NCBI RefSeq assembly: GCF_964253085.1
Contig: NZ_CAXUQH020000001.1
Span: forward strand, 3,844,001 to 3,908,000
Direction: 5' to 3'
From: Paenibacillus_E sp964253085
Lineage (GTDB): Bacteria; Bacillota; Bacilli; Paenibacillales; NBRC-103111
Length of the DNA: 64,000 nucleotides
The notes below the pieces were generated by a model. It had not been told where the DNA came from. It searched no databases and saw only the letters and a program-made list of their open reading frames with translations. The translations under genes and the position numbers were made by a program. Below, in pieces: positions 8,469 to 17,297 of the stretch (its first letter is position 1; every line of letters starts with the position of its first letter).

Positions 8469-8489
8469 GTTTGAAAAATAGGATGGATG

Positions 8490-8523
8490 AAGCACCTTAA
8501 CCTTGTGTTGGGGTGCTTTTTCT
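8490..8523 (+). terminator. Intrinsic terminator between recA and recX
   Basis: AAGCACC (8490-8496) pairs with GGTGCTT (8512-8518), followed by T residues. It would lower recX expression relative to recA, with read-through supplying the inhibitor. Confidence 0.8.
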
Positions 8524-8543
8524 CCATTTGGGGGATTGTTGAG

Positions 8544-9236
8544 ATGAATCATGAAGAGGAAGAATTACAGGTAATAACCAAAGTGGAAAAACAAAAACAA
8601 GGAAGACATCGCTATAACATTTATCTGAATGAGGAATACGCTTTTTCTGTTCATGAAGATATTCTGATCAAGCACCGTTTGAACAAAGGGGAATCCCTAT
8701 ATCAGAAAGCGATTGAAGCTATCATTTTAGATGAAGAGCGAAATATGGCCTATGTGAAGGCCCTTCACATGGTAGGAAGGCGTCCCCATTCCCTCTCAGA
8801 GGTGAAACGTAAATTGAAAGAGAAGGGTTTTGAAGCGCCTATTATAGATTGGGCGAGTGATAAGCTTATTGAAAATAAATACATCAATGACGAAGAATTC
8901 GCTAAGATGTGGACGGACAATAGGGTAATTTCTCAACGCAAAGGACGGAATCTGATTCGACAAGAACTTCAACAAAAAGGGATTCATCAAGATGTGGTGA
9001 AAAGTACCATGGAGTCGATAAATCCGGAAGATGAGTACGAGGGAGCACTAAAAATAGCGAGAACGAAATGGAAACAAACCTCAGGAAAACTGATGGATAG
9101 AAAGCGGAAGACTGCGGCATTTCTAATGCGAAGAGGTTACACTGGTGCCACTGTTACTAAGGTCTTGGGGCTCATAAGCAATGAAACGGATGAGGAAGAA
9201 ATGGCATTTTCGGATGAGGGTTTCGATAATTATTAA
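8544..9236 (+). CDS. recX: RecA regulator RecX
   Basis: A 230-aa modulator that binds RecA filaments and limits strand exchange. The start is ATG 8544, placed after the terminator. The three-helix repeats of RecX are visible (ALHMVGRRPHSLSEVKRKL, then WASDKLIENKYINDEEFAKMW, then ALKIARTKW). Motifs RGYTGATV near the end and KGRNLIRQEL in the middle are family-typical. The N-terminal extension with YNIYLNEEYAFSVHEDILIKHRL is the longer form seen in Bacilli. Recognition is by these repeats plus its place directly after recA; no catalytic site is expected. Confidence 0.9.
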   Translation: MNHEEEELQVITKVEKQKQGRHRYNIYLNEEYAFSVHEDILIKHRLNKGESLYQKAIEAIILDEERNMAYVKALHMVGRRPHSLSEVKRKLKEKGFEAPIIDWASDKLIENKYINDEEFAKMWTDNRVISQRKGRNLIRQELQQKGIHQDVVKSTMESINPEDEYEGALKIARTKWKQTSGKLMDRKRKTAAFLMRRGYTGATVTKVLGLISNETDEEEMAFSDEGFDNY

Positions 9237-9617
9237 CGACGTTAATTAATTTCAGATTTACTTAATGTTGTTAACTATCTGCTCGTGGATTTTGGGTCTA
9301 AATAATCAACTCTTGGACATTCGCTTGACAAGCTTCTTCGACAAAAGATAAAATAACAGTGTATATTTTCATAATGTATTCAAAATCATACTAATTTCAT
9401 TGATTTTGAGAAGACAGATGTAAAAACCGCCAATTTTTACACTGTTGATTATGGATTATTAGCACTATAGTGCCCTAACGCACTGTGCGCATTCATTTAA
9501 AAGCCATACTCTTACATTTTAAGGGTATGTATGACTAGTCAAACAATTGAATCGGATTAAAAAACCGAAGGTACCCCAGGCTAACACCTTGGAGAAACCA
9601 ACGAGGAGGTGAACAAG
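9237..9617. other. Long intergenic region before rny
   Basis: About 380 bases without a gene. It holds a hairpin TGTAAAAA / TTTTTACA (9419-9441), a perfect 12-bp palindrome GCACTATAGTGC (9462-9473), an imperfect stem CATACTCTT / AAGGGTATG (about 9507-9531) and the promoter listed separately. TTCGACAA (9337-9344), the complement of a Spo0A box core, lies inside the promoter spacer. No riboswitch family was recognised. A structured leader about 250 bases long for the RNase Y mRNA is plausible, since the promoter sits that far upstream. Confidence 0.6.
9325..9354 (+). promoter_or_regulatory. Promoter for rny with an internal Spo0A-like box
   Basis: TTGACA (9325-9330) and TAAAAT (9349-9354) have an 18-base spacer. 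TTCGACAA (9337-9344, reading TTGTCGAA on the other strand) lies in the spacer and matches the 0A-box core. Such an 8-mer is expected about twice by chance in a window this size, so regulation by Spo0A is only a suggestion. Confidence 0.6.
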
Positions 9618-11159
9618 ATGATGACTGCCATCTGGATCGCGATCATTCTCGTTGTTGGAGCTGCATGCTTAGGGATTGGTTATTTTATCCGTAAATCTCT
9701 TGCAGAAGCGAAAATTTCCAGTGCTGAAACAGCCGCTGAGCAGATAAAAGAATCTGCCAAAAAGGAAGCAGAAGCACTGAAAAAAGAAACGGTTCTGGAA
9801 GCAAAGGACGAAGTGCACAAACTACGATCCGAAGCTGAAAAAGACATTCGTGAACGTCGGAATGAAATTCAACGACAAGAAAGACGATTGTTGCAAAAAG
9901 AGGAATCGCTGGATAAAAAATTAGAGTCTCTCGAGCGTAAAGAAGAGCTAGTAGCCAACAAAGAGAAGCGAATCGAGGATACACAAACACAAATTGATCA
10001 GCTCTATAAAAGCCAAGTTTCCGAATTGGAACGAATTTCTGGTCTTACAATGGAAGAAGCTAAGAGTATCATTCTTACTAATGTAGAGCAAGAAGTTCGT
10101 CATGAAACTGCTCAGCTAATCAAAGAGATTGAACAACAAGCCAAAGAAGAAGGCGATAAGAAAGCACGTGAGATCATCACACTTGCTATTCAGCGTTGTG
10201 CTGCAGATCACGTAGCGGAAACCACGGTATCCGTTGTCTCGTTGCCTAATGAAGAAATGAAAGGTCGCATTATCGGTCGTGAAGGTAGAAATATCCGAGC
10301 TTTGGAAACTTTGACCGGTATTGACCTTATTATTGATGATACGCCTGAAGCAGTAATCTTATCTGGTTTTGACCCAATCCGTCGTGAAATTGCTCGCACA
10401 TCACTTGAGAAACTTGTAGCGGATGGACGTATTCATCCCGCACGTATCGAAGAGATGGTTGAGAAGTCTCGCAAAGAAGTGGACGAACGTATCCGCGAAT
10501 ATGGGGAACAAGCGACGTTTGAAGTTGGGGTACACGGTTTGCATCCTGACTTGATCAAAATTTTGGGGCGCCTAAAGTTCAGAACAAGTTACGGACAAAA
10601 CGTGTTGAAACATTCCATGGAAGTAGCGTATCTGGCTGGTTTAATGGCCGGAGAGCTCGGGGTAGACGTAACTTTGGCGAAACGTGCCGGGCTGCTTCAT
10701 GACATTGGTAAAGCGTTAGACCATGAAGTGGAAGGGTCTCACGTCGAAATCGGTGTTGAGATAGGCAAGAAATACAAAGAGCATCCAATCGTAATTAATA
10801 GTATTGCCTCACATCACGGTGATGTGGAAGCAACTTCAGTAATTGCTATGTTAGTCGGTGCTGCGGACGCATTGTCAGCGGCGAGACCTGGTGCTCGAAG
10901 AGAAACGCTAGAAACGTATATCAAACGTCTTGAGAAGCTGGAAGAGATTTCAGAATCATTTGAAGGTGTTGAGAAATCATACGCCATTCAAGCAGGTCGT
11001 GAAGTACGTGTCATGGTACAGCCGGAGAAAGTGGATGACACTGAAGCGTTCCGTTTAGCCCGTGATATTACGAAGAAAATCGAGGGTGAACTCGATTATC
11101 CTGGACATATTAAGGTTACGGTCATTCGTGAAACAAGAGCAGTTGAATACGCTAAATAA
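9618..11159 (+). CDS. rny: Ribonuclease Y
   Basis: A 513-aa membrane-anchored endoribonuclease that starts mRNA turnover in Firmicutes. The start is ATG 9618 behind GAGGAGGTG. One N-terminal membrane span (AIWIAIILVVGAACLGIGYF) is followed by a long, highly charged coiled coil (about residues 25-190). A KH domain around residue 210 has GRIIGREGRNIRALE. An HD domain near residue 345 has HSMEVAYLAGLMAGEL and LLHDIGKALDHE, then HHGD. All catalytic HD residues are present. The Bacillus neighbour order rny-ymdB-spoVS is kept. Confidence 0.96.
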   Translation: MMTAIWIAIILVVGAACLGIGYFIRKSLAEAKISSAETAAEQIKESAKKEAEALKKETVLEAKDEVHKLRSEAEKDIRERRNEIQRQERRLLQKEESLDKKLESLERKEELVANKEKRIEDTQTQIDQLYKSQVSELERISGLTMEEAKSIILTNVEQEVRHETAQLIKEIEQQAKEEGDKKAREIITLAIQRCAADHVAETTVSVVSLPNEEMKGRIIGREGRNIRALETLTGIDLIIDDTPEAVILSGFDPIRREIARTSLEKLVADGRIHPARIEEMVEKSRKEVDERIREYGEQATFEVGVHGLHPDLIKILGRLKFRTSYGQNVLKHSMEVAYLAGLMAGELGVDVTLAKRAGLLHDIGKALDHEVEGSHVEIGVEIGKKYKEHPIVINSIASHHGDVEATSVIAMLVGAADALSAARPGARRETLETYIKRLEKLEEISESFEGVEKSYAIQAGREVRVMVQPEKVDDTEAFRLARDITKKIEGELDYPGHIKVTVIRETRAVEYAK

Positions 11160-11170
11160 GAACCAAATGC

Positions 11171-11197
11171 GAAAAGTGGCTATTATAGCCACTTTTC
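11171..11197 (+). terminator. Intrinsic terminator after rny
   Basis: GAAAAGTGGCTA and TAGCCACTTTTC form a perfect stem around a two-base centre, with T residues at the 3' side. Confidence 0.85.
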
Positions 11198-11277
11198 CTT
11201 ATTTTCAAGGCCGAATGGAATAGATCAGTAAGACAACATAGTTAAATTTGGTCATATAAAGGAGCTCGTTTTGCGTT

Positions 11278-12072
11278 ATGAAAATTGTGTTTATTGGTGA
11301 CATCGTAGGTTCTGTAGGAAGAAAAGCATTGAAGAATATCATGCCAAGACTAAAACAATTACATCCACATGCTGTCTTCATTGCCAACGGGGAGAATGCA
11401 GCCGCTGGTAAAGGGATTACACAAGCAATTGCCAAAGAAATATACGAAATGGGTATTCAGGCCATTACAATGGGAAACCACACATGGGATCAGAAAGAAA
11501 TCTTCGATTTTATTGATCGTGACGATAAAATGGTACGTCCTGCGAACTTCCCGCCAGGTACACCAGGTAAAGGTCAAACAGTCATCAAAGTGAAGGACCA
11601 AGAACTTCTTATTATTAATTTACAAGGTCGAACATTCTTGCCGCCAATTGATTGCCCATTCCGTAAAGTGGATGAAATATTGGAAGCCGATAAGAAAAAA
11701 CATAAATTTGTTTTTGTCGATTTCCACGCGGAAGCTACTTCGGAGAAAATCGCAATGGGTTGGCATTTGGACGGTAAGGTGTCTGCGGTCGTTGGAACCC
11801 ATACACATGTTCAAACAAATGATAATCGTGTATTGCCTCAAGGTACAGCATATGTGACGGATGTCGGGATGGTAGGGCCTCGTGATGGCATTCTAGGGGT
11901 AGAACGTAACGCGGTGCTTCAGAAGTTTAAGACGCAGCTTCCCGTTCGTTTCATTACAGATGAAGGAAAATGGCATTTCCATGCCGTTGTTATAGAATTA
12001 AACGATCAGACAGGATTAGCTAAAGGGATTAACTTGATTAGATATGATGAGGATCAGGTATTTATGGATTAG
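11278..12072 (+). CDS. ymdB: YmdB metallophosphoesterase
   Basis: A 264-aa calcineurin-like phosphoesterase. Metal-ligand motifs are visible in order: FIGDIVGSVG (Asp), ANGENAA (Asn/Glu), MGNHTWD (Asn-His), VDFHAEATSEK and VGTHTHVQT (His pair). In B. subtilis YmdB hydrolyses cyclic nucleotides or 2',3'-cyclic ends and decides between biofilm and motility gene expression; it is also linked to RNase Y function. Those roles are knowledge of the family and are not read from this sequence. Placement between rny and spoVS matches Bacillus exactly. Confidence 0.93.
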   Translation: MKIVFIGDIVGSVGRKALKNIMPRLKQLHPHAVFIANGENAAAGKGITQAIAKEIYEMGIQAITMGNHTWDQKEIFDFIDRDDKMVRPANFPPGTPGKGQTVIKVKDQELLIINLQGRTFLPPIDCPFRKVDEILEADKKKHKFVFVDFHAEATSEKIAMGWHLDGKVSAVVGTHTHVQTNDNRVLPQGTAYVTDVGMVGPRDGILGVERNAVLQKFKTQLPVRFITDEGKWHFHAVVIELNDQTGLAKGINLIRYDEDQVFMD

Positions 12073-12185
12073 TAGTAAAAATGCTAGTGATATCCGTATT
12101 AATGGGATGAGGTAGCATGTTTCGTGTACCTGGTGAATATGATGGGTATTGGAAGCTATCCATCATTTCCGAGGAGGTACTATTC

Positions 12186-12446
12186 ATGGATGTGTTAAAA
12201 GTTTCAGCAAAATCCAATCCAAACTCCGTAGCAGGTGCATTGGCAGGCGTTTTGCGTGAGCGTGGAGCCGCTGAGCTTCAAGCGATAGGTGCAGGCGCAT
12301 TGAACCAAGCCATCAAAGCAGTAGCTATCGCAAGAGGATTTGTGGCGCCTAGTGGAGTCGACTTAATATGTGTACCAGCCTTCACGGATATCGTAATTGA
12401 TGGGGAGGACCGGACAGCTATTAAATTGATTGTCGAGCCTCGGTAG
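12186..12446 (+). CDS. spoVS: Stage V sporulation protein S
   Basis: An 86-aa protein almost identical in pattern to B. subtilis SpoVS: VLKVSAKSNPNSVAGALAG, LRERGAAELQAIGAGALNQA, VAIARGFVAPSG and a final IKLIVEPR. The start is ATG 12186 behind GAGGAGG; a longer in-frame reading from 12117 lacks a ribosome binding site. SpoVS has an Alba-like fold and affects septation and spore coat assembly; its presence supports an endospore former. The 113-base gap after ymdB leaves room for its own promoter, but no clear one was assigned. Confidence 0.95.
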   Translation: MDVLKVSAKSNPNSVAGALAGVLRERGAAELQAIGAGALNQAIKAVAIARGFVAPSGVDLICVPAFTDIVIDGEDRTAIKLIVEPR

Positions 12447-12523
12447 ACGGTAAGGCAACTGTATAAGTGTTGACTTTCATGACTGACTGCCAGTTAAATC
12501 GAAATGTTATCACAGTACCTATG

Positions 12524-12545
12524 AAACCTCTGTATAGAGGTTTTT
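12524..12545 (+). terminator. Intrinsic terminator after spoVS
   Basis: AAACCTCT and AGAGGTTT flank a short GTAT centre, followed by T residues. Confidence 0.85.
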
Positions 12546-12590
12546 GTGCTGTTTAGACATAAAGTGCGATGTCAGGAGGCGGGTAATATA

Positions 12591-13532
12591 ATGAAAATTG
12601 TAGATGGACATTGTGACGCATTAACGAAGCTATATCAGAATGGTAAACTTGAATTTAACCAGGATGTATTAGAATTGGATGTAAGTTTTCCAAAGCTGCA
12701 GCAAGCAGGTGTTAAAGTACAATGTTTTGCGATCTATCTTTCAGAATCCATCCCCAACCCTAGCTTTGAGCATGTTTTGCAAATGATTGATGTATTTCAT
12801 CGGAAGATTTTAAGCCATCCGCAAATGAGATTTATTCGAACTGCTTCGGATTGGTTAGACTTGGAGCAATCTGAGGAGATTGGTGCAATTTTGACAATAG
12901 AAGGTATGGATGCTCTCGCAGGTAATCTAACCTACTTACGAATTCTTGATTACTTAGGCGTTCGTTGTGCAGGAATCACCTGGAATTACGCAAATTGGGC
13001 GGCGGATGGCATCATGGAACAAAGAAAGGGCGGTTTTACAAAAAAAGGGAAGCTCATGTTAAAAGAAATAGAAACTATGGGTATAATAGTCGATGTGTCA
13101 CATCTATCCGTAGCTGGTTTCTGGGAGCTTGTAGAAGTATACAAAAAACCATTTATCGCTTCACACTCTAACGCTTTTCACCTATGTCCTCATCCAAGAA
13201 ATTTATCAGACGATCAAATTAAAACTATCATACAATGCAAAGGTATTATGGGAATTACCTTTGTTCCTTACTTTCTAGATAACTTGAAAACGACAGTAGA
13301 GATTTCAACGATTCTGAAACATATTGATCATATCTGTGCATTAGGCGGTGAGTCCCAAATTGGTTTTGGTTCGGATTTTGATGGGATCGAACAATGGGTG
13401 AAAGATTTAAGACATGTTGGAGATTACGGAAATATTATAGAAGCTTTGTGTAAAAACTATACAGAGTCGCAAGTGGATGCGTTTTTGTATGGGAACTGGC
13501 GGAATTTCATGTTGCGGAACCTTCCGCAATGA
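12591..13532 (+). CDS. Membrane-dipeptidase family (M19) dipeptidase
   Basis: A 313-aa zinc-dependent dipeptidase of the renal dipeptidase fold. The start is ATG 12591 behind AGGAGG. Metal and active-site motifs appear in the expected order: VDGHCDAL (His-x-Asp at the N-terminus), LTIEGMDAL (bridging Glu), DVSHLS (His), ASHSN (His) and FGSDFDG (Asp). There is no signal peptide or membrane span, so unlike the mammalian enzyme it should be cytoplasmic. The exact dipeptide preference cannot be read. A dipeptidase in this slot between spoVS and korAB is common in Bacillus-type genomes. Confidence 0.9.
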   Translation: MKIVDGHCDALTKLYQNGKLEFNQDVLELDVSFPKLQQAGVKVQCFAIYLSESIPNPSFEHVLQMIDVFHRKILSHPQMRFIRTASDWLDLEQSEEIGAILTIEGMDALAGNLTYLRILDYLGVRCAGITWNYANWAADGIMEQRKGGFTKKGKLMLKEIETMGIIVDVSHLSVAGFWELVEVYKKPFIASHSNAFHLCPHPRNLSDDQIKTIIQCKGIMGITFVPYFLDNLKTTVEISTILKHIDHICALGGESQIGFGSDFDGIEQWVKDLRHVGDYGNIIEALCKNYTESQVDAFLYGNWRNFMLRNLPQ

Positions 13533-13741
13533 ATAAGTGGAAATCAATCTAATATTGATATGGATACAATCTAAAAACTCTATCTTTTAGAAACGGTGAA
13601 ACCTCTTGCAATTTACTCTGTAAAGGCATAGAATTTGGATGACAAGTGAAAGAATTTTTTTATTGCAACATCATAAATTACTAAACAATCAGCTTATCAA
13701 ATTTTCTTCACGCAGCTACAATCAAAAGGAGTGGACGTACG

Positions 13742-15490
13742 GTGATTAGTCAGTTATCTTGGAAAATCGGAGGTCAGCAGGGTGAAGGGGTCGAAAGTAC
13801 AGACCGCATTTTCTCTACTGCATTGAACCGTCTCGGTTACTATTTGTATGGGTACCGTCATTTCTCTTCACGGATTAAGGGGGGACATACAAATAACAAG
13901 ATTCGCATCAGCACCAAACCGATTCGCGCAATTTCAGACGACTTGGATATTCTTGTTGCGTTTGACCAAGAAAGTATCGATTTCAACGCACACGAACTTC
14001 GCGACAATGGTGTAATCGTTGCGGATGCTAAATTTAACCCTGTTTTGCCAGAAGGAATCAAAGCTAGATTGTTCCCAGTACCGATCACTGCAATTGCAGA
14101 GGAATTAGGAACTTCCCTATTTAAGAACATGGCCGCGTCAGGCGCTTCATGGGCTCTACTTGGCTTGCCGATTGACGTGTTTAATAAAGCTGTTGAAGAA
14201 GAATTTGGCCGTAAAGGCGCGGCAGTCGTTGAGAAGAATATTGAAGCAGTTCGCAAAGGTGCAGAATCCGTACTTGAACTAGCTGGCGGACCTATCGCTG
14301 ACTTCCAACTTGAGCCTGCTGATGGACAACAAAAATTGTTCATGATCGGAAATGATGCAATTGCTCTAGGAGCTGTGGCTGCAGGTTGCCGCTTCATGCC
14401 GGCTTATCCAATTACGCCAGCATCCGAAGTCATGGAGTATTTGCAAAAAGTACTTCCTAAATTGGGTGGAACAGTTATTCAAACGGAAGATGAAATTGCA
14501 GCATGTACAATGGCTATCGGTGCTAACTACGCAGGTGCACGTGCGCTTACAGCTTCAGCTGGTCCTGGTTTGTCCCTAATGATGGAAGCTATTGGTCTTG
14601 CAGGTATGACAGAAACTCCAGTAGTAATCGTTGATACGCAACGTGGCGGTCCAAGTACTGGTCTTCCTACTAAACAGGAGCAATCTGATTTAAACGCAAT
14701 GGTTTACGGAACGCACGGTGAAATCCCGAAAATCGTATTGTCCCCTAGTACGATTGAAGAGTGCTTCTATGATACTATCGAAGCTTTCAACCTTGCTGAG
14801 CAATACCAAGTACCTGTTATTCTGATGACAGATCTTCAGCTTTCCCTTGGTAAACAATCTGCAGAAATGCTGGATTATAACCGTATTGTGATTGATCGCG
14901 GTGCACTTGTAACTGAAGCACCTGAACAAGAACCTAATCAGTTATTCAAACGTTATGAGTTCACGGAGAAAGGTGTTTCTCCTCGTGTAATCCCTGGTGT
15001 GAAGAACGGTATTCACCATGTTACGGGAGTAGAGCATGACCAAACAGGTCGTCCTTCCGAAAGCACTGAAAATCGTCAACGCATGATGGATAAGCGTCTT
15101 GAGAAGTTGAAACATATTCAAGTGACAGATGCTATCAAATTTGATGCACCACACGAGAATCCTGACCTTCTTATTATCGGTATGGGTTCCACTGGTGGAA
15201 CAATTGATGAAGCTAGAAGTCGTGTTGAATTGGAAGGCATCAAAACCAACCATGCAACTGTACGTTTGATTCATCCGTTCCCAGCTGACCAACTTCGCCC
15301 GCTTGTTGAAAAAGCGAAACAAGTTATCGTTGTAGAAAACAACGCTACAGGTCAATTGGCAGATCAAATTAAATTACATGTTGGCCATGCAGATAAAATC
15401 AAAAACGTACTTAAATATAACGGTAACCCGTTCTTGCCAGCAGAAATTGAACAAAAATGTAAGGAGTTGACTTTAGCATGGCAACATTAA
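13742..15490 (+). CDS. korA: 2-oxoacid:ferredoxin oxidoreductase, alpha subunit with fused gamma domain (KorA)
   Basis: The 582-aa subunit joins an N-terminal gamma domain (SWKIGGQQGEGVESTDRIF, residues 1-190) to an alpha/pyrimidine-binding half (YPITPASEVMEYLQK, then QTEDEIAACTMAIGANYAGARAL, TASAGPGLSLM). The start is GTG 13742 behind AAAGGAG. With KorB it should form a thiamine-diphosphate enzyme that oxidises 2-oxoglutarate, and possibly other 2-oxoacids, to the acyl-CoA with electrons to ferredoxin. The two-subunit form without its own ferredoxin domain resembles the KorAB found next to miaB in Bacilli. The korB start overlaps its 3' end by 13 bases. Confidence 0.93.
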   Translation: MISQLSWKIGGQQGEGVESTDRIFSTALNRLGYYLYGYRHFSSRIKGGHTNNKIRISTKPIRAISDDLDILVAFDQESIDFNAHELRDNGVIVADAKFNPVLPEGIKARLFPVPITAIAEELGTSLFKNMAASGASWALLGLPIDVFNKAVEEEFGRKGAAVVEKNIEAVRKGAESVLELAGGPIADFQLEPADGQQKLFMIGNDAIALGAVAAGCRFMPAYPITPASEVMEYLQKVLPKLGGTVIQTEDEIAACTMAIGANYAGARALTASAGPGLSLMMEAIGLAGMTETPVVIVDTQRGGPSTGLPTKQEQSDLNAMVYGTHGEIPKIVLSPSTIEECFYDTIEAFNLAEQYQVPVILMTDLQLSLGKQSAEMLDYNRIVIDRGALVTEAPEQEPNQLFKRYEFTEKGVSPRVIPGVKNGIHHVTGVEHDQTGRPSESTENRQRMMDKRLEKLKHIQVTDAIKFDAPHENPDLLIIGMGSTGGTIDEARSRVELEGIKTNHATVRLIHPFPADQLRPLVEKAKQVIVVENNATGQLADQIKLHVGHADKIKNVLKYNGNPFLPAEIEQKCKELTLAWQH

Positions 15491-16344
15491 AAGACTTTCG
15501 TAACAATGTAAAGCCTAACTGGTGTCCTGGATGCGGAGATTTCTCCGTACAAGCGGCTATTCAGCGTGCTTCAGCTAACGTTGGTTTAGAGCCAGAAAAC
15601 TTAGCAATCGTTTCAGGTATCGGATGTTCGGGACGTATTTCAGGTTATATCAATGCATACGGATTCCACGGTATTCACGGAAGATCCCTGCCAATCGCAC
15701 AAGGCGTGAAAATGGCTAACCGCGATTTGACAGTTATTGCTTCTGGTGGAGACGGAGACGGCTTTGCAATTGGTATGGGGCACACTGTTCATGCTATTCG
15801 TCGTAACATTGATGTTACTTACATCGTAATGGATAACCAAATCTACGGTTTGACGAAAGGTCAAGCATCTCCACGTAGTGCGGAAGGTTTCAAAACGAAA
15901 AGTGTACCATCCGGTACAATCGAGTCCGCGATTTCACCACTTGAAATTGCAATGGCTGCTGGTGCTTCTTTCGTAGCACAATCATTCTCCAGTAACTTGA
16001 AACAGTTAACAGCTGTTATTGAAGCTGGTTTGAACCACAAAGGGTTCTCCTTGATCAACGTATTCAGCCCATGCGTTACTTTCAACAAAGTAAACACATA
16101 TGACTGGTTCAAAGAGAATATCGTAGATTTGGATGAGATTCCAGACTATGATTACACAAACCGCGTGATGGCGATGACAAAAATCATGGAAACAAACTCC
16201 ATGTTAACAGGTATCATCTACCAAAACAAAGATAAGAAGAGCTATGAAGATTCCATCCCTAGCTTTGCTAAAGAAGGTCTAACGAAACAAGATCTTAAGC
16301 TTTCCGAAGCTGACTTCAGTAAATTGCTTACTGAGTTTAAATAA
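15478..16344 (+). CDS. korB: 2-oxoacid:ferredoxin oxidoreductase, beta subunit (KorB)
   Basis: The 288-aa thiamine-diphosphate-binding subunit. WCPGCGDFSVQAAI near the N-terminus gives two cysteines of the [4Fe-4S] site, with further Cys in GIGCSGR and SPCVTFN. The TPP/Mg motif is GGDGDGFAIGMGH followed by DNQIYGLTKGQ. It overlaps korA by 13 bases, so the two are translationally coupled at matched amounts. 2-oxoglutarate is the likely substrate by family resemblance; pyruvate is possible. A terminator-like hairpin follows, then pduL. Confidence 0.94.
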   Translation: MATLKDFRNNVKPNWCPGCGDFSVQAAIQRASANVGLEPENLAIVSGIGCSGRISGYINAYGFHGIHGRSLPIAQGVKMANRDLTVIASGGDGDGFAIGMGHTVHAIRRNIDVTYIVMDNQIYGLTKGQASPRSAEGFKTKSVPSGTIESAISPLEIAMAAGASFVAQSFSSNLKQLTAVIEAGLNHKGFSLINVFSPCVTFNKVNTYDWFKENIVDLDEIPDYDYTNRVMAMTKIMETNSMLTGIIYQNKDKKSYEDSIPSFAKEGLTKQDLKLSEADFSKLLTEFK

Positions 16345-16356
16345 CATTTTCCTAAG

Positions 16357-16389
16357 AAGGCATACGGGTGAAATTCCGTATGTCTTTTT
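16357..16389 (+). terminator. Intrinsic terminator after korB
   Basis: AAGGCATACGG (16357-16367) pairs with CCGTATGTCTT (16376-16386, one G-U), followed by a T run. It rules out the long in-frame start of the pduL reading frame at 16368. Confidence 0.8.
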
Positions 16390-16442
16390 TGCTGATCGGT
16401 AATACTGACAATTATGATTTAAATGAGAGGATGAGTATACCT

Positions 16443-17012
16443 ATGCCCATGATTCCAATTGGTGTTTCAGCAAGACATATACATCTTTCGCAAACCGATT
16501 TAGTTTCACTTTTCGGTGAGGGGTATGAGCTTTCGAGTTTCAAAGATCTTTCGCAACCAGGACAATTCGCAGCACATGAGACTGTTGCTATTATTGGGCC
16601 GAAAGGACAATTCGATAAGGTCCGAATTCTCGGTCCGATTCGACCACAAACGCAAATTGAGGTTTCACGCACGGATGCTTTCATGCTAGGAATCCATCCG
16701 CCAGTGCGCGAATCAGGTCAAATTGACGGAACGCCAGGATTACGTGTAATTGGCCCCAAAGGAGAAGTTACTTTGGAGCAGGGAGTCATTGTCGCGGCCA
16801 GACATATTCACTTCCATTCCTCCGATGCAAATCAATGGGGGATTCAAGATAAACAGCTTCTACGCGTGCATTTGCGGGGAGAGAGGCCTTTAATTTTTGA
16901 AGATGTGATTGCCCGAGTATCAGACCAGTTTGCGTTGGATATGCATATTGATACAGACGAAGGAAATGCAGCAGGCGTAAAAACAGGTGACGAAGCGGAA
17001 CTCTTGTTATAA
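16443..17012 (+). CDS. pduL: Phosphate propanoyltransferase PduL
   Basis: A 189-aa zinc-dependent phosphotransacylase interconverting acyl-CoA and acyl-phosphate. The two related domains each open with a His motif: GVSARHIHLS near the N-terminus and VAARHIHFHSS near residue 120. These, with later HIDTDEGNAAG, supply the metal ligands and active site. ATG 16443 is chosen (GAGAGG at 16425-16430); ATG 16431 abuts that site and 16449 is a second option. No encapsulation peptide is evident at the N-terminus, and no microcompartment shell genes lie nearby, so a free cytosolic role is likely. Placement after korAB hints at handling acyl-CoA formed by oxoacid oxidation. Confidence 0.9.
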   Translation: MPMIPIGVSARHIHLSQTDLVSLFGEGYELSSFKDLSQPGQFAAHETVAIIGPKGQFDKVRILGPIRPQTQIEVSRTDAFMLGIHPPVRESGQIDGTPGLRVIGPKGEVTLEQGVIVAARHIHFHSSDANQWGIQDKQLLRVHLRGERPLIFEDVIARVSDQFALDMHIDTDEGNAAGVKTGDEAELLL

Positions 17013-17050
17013 TATTAATGGCGTTAATTATTAAGTAGGTTAATATATGA

Positions 17051-17096
17051 AATAAGCATCCATTACAATGCGTTGTAATGGATGCTTATTTGCGCA
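17051..17096 (+). terminator. Perfect 18-bp hairpin after pduL
   Basis: The arms at 17051-17068 and 17073-17090 are exact reverse complements around TGCG. The T run is short and offset (TGCGCATTTTTT), so it may act as a terminator in either direction or protect the mRNA 3' end. Confidence 0.8.
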
Positions 17097-17297
17097 TTTT
17101 TTACTTGAAAATTACGTTATGATGTAAGAATTGCAGATTTTCGAGTATATCCGACATAAACGTATAGAGGCACCAAGTAAATCATGGTAAAATGAATATA
17201 ATAGATTCAAATAAAAAAATTATGCTTAGGCTTATCGATTTGATTCAATGACTCCTGTAGCTATCATTATCATTGCCTTAAGTTAGGAGACATCACT

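Noticed and set aside
9237..9617. Riboswitch or T-box before rny
   Set aside because: No conserved core motif of a known class could be matched; only simple hairpins and a palindrome are visible.
13858..14397. Minus-strand frame of 179 codons within korA
   Set aside because: The plus strand carries an unmistakable KorA sequence; the antisense frame is low-complexity and lacks a start signal.
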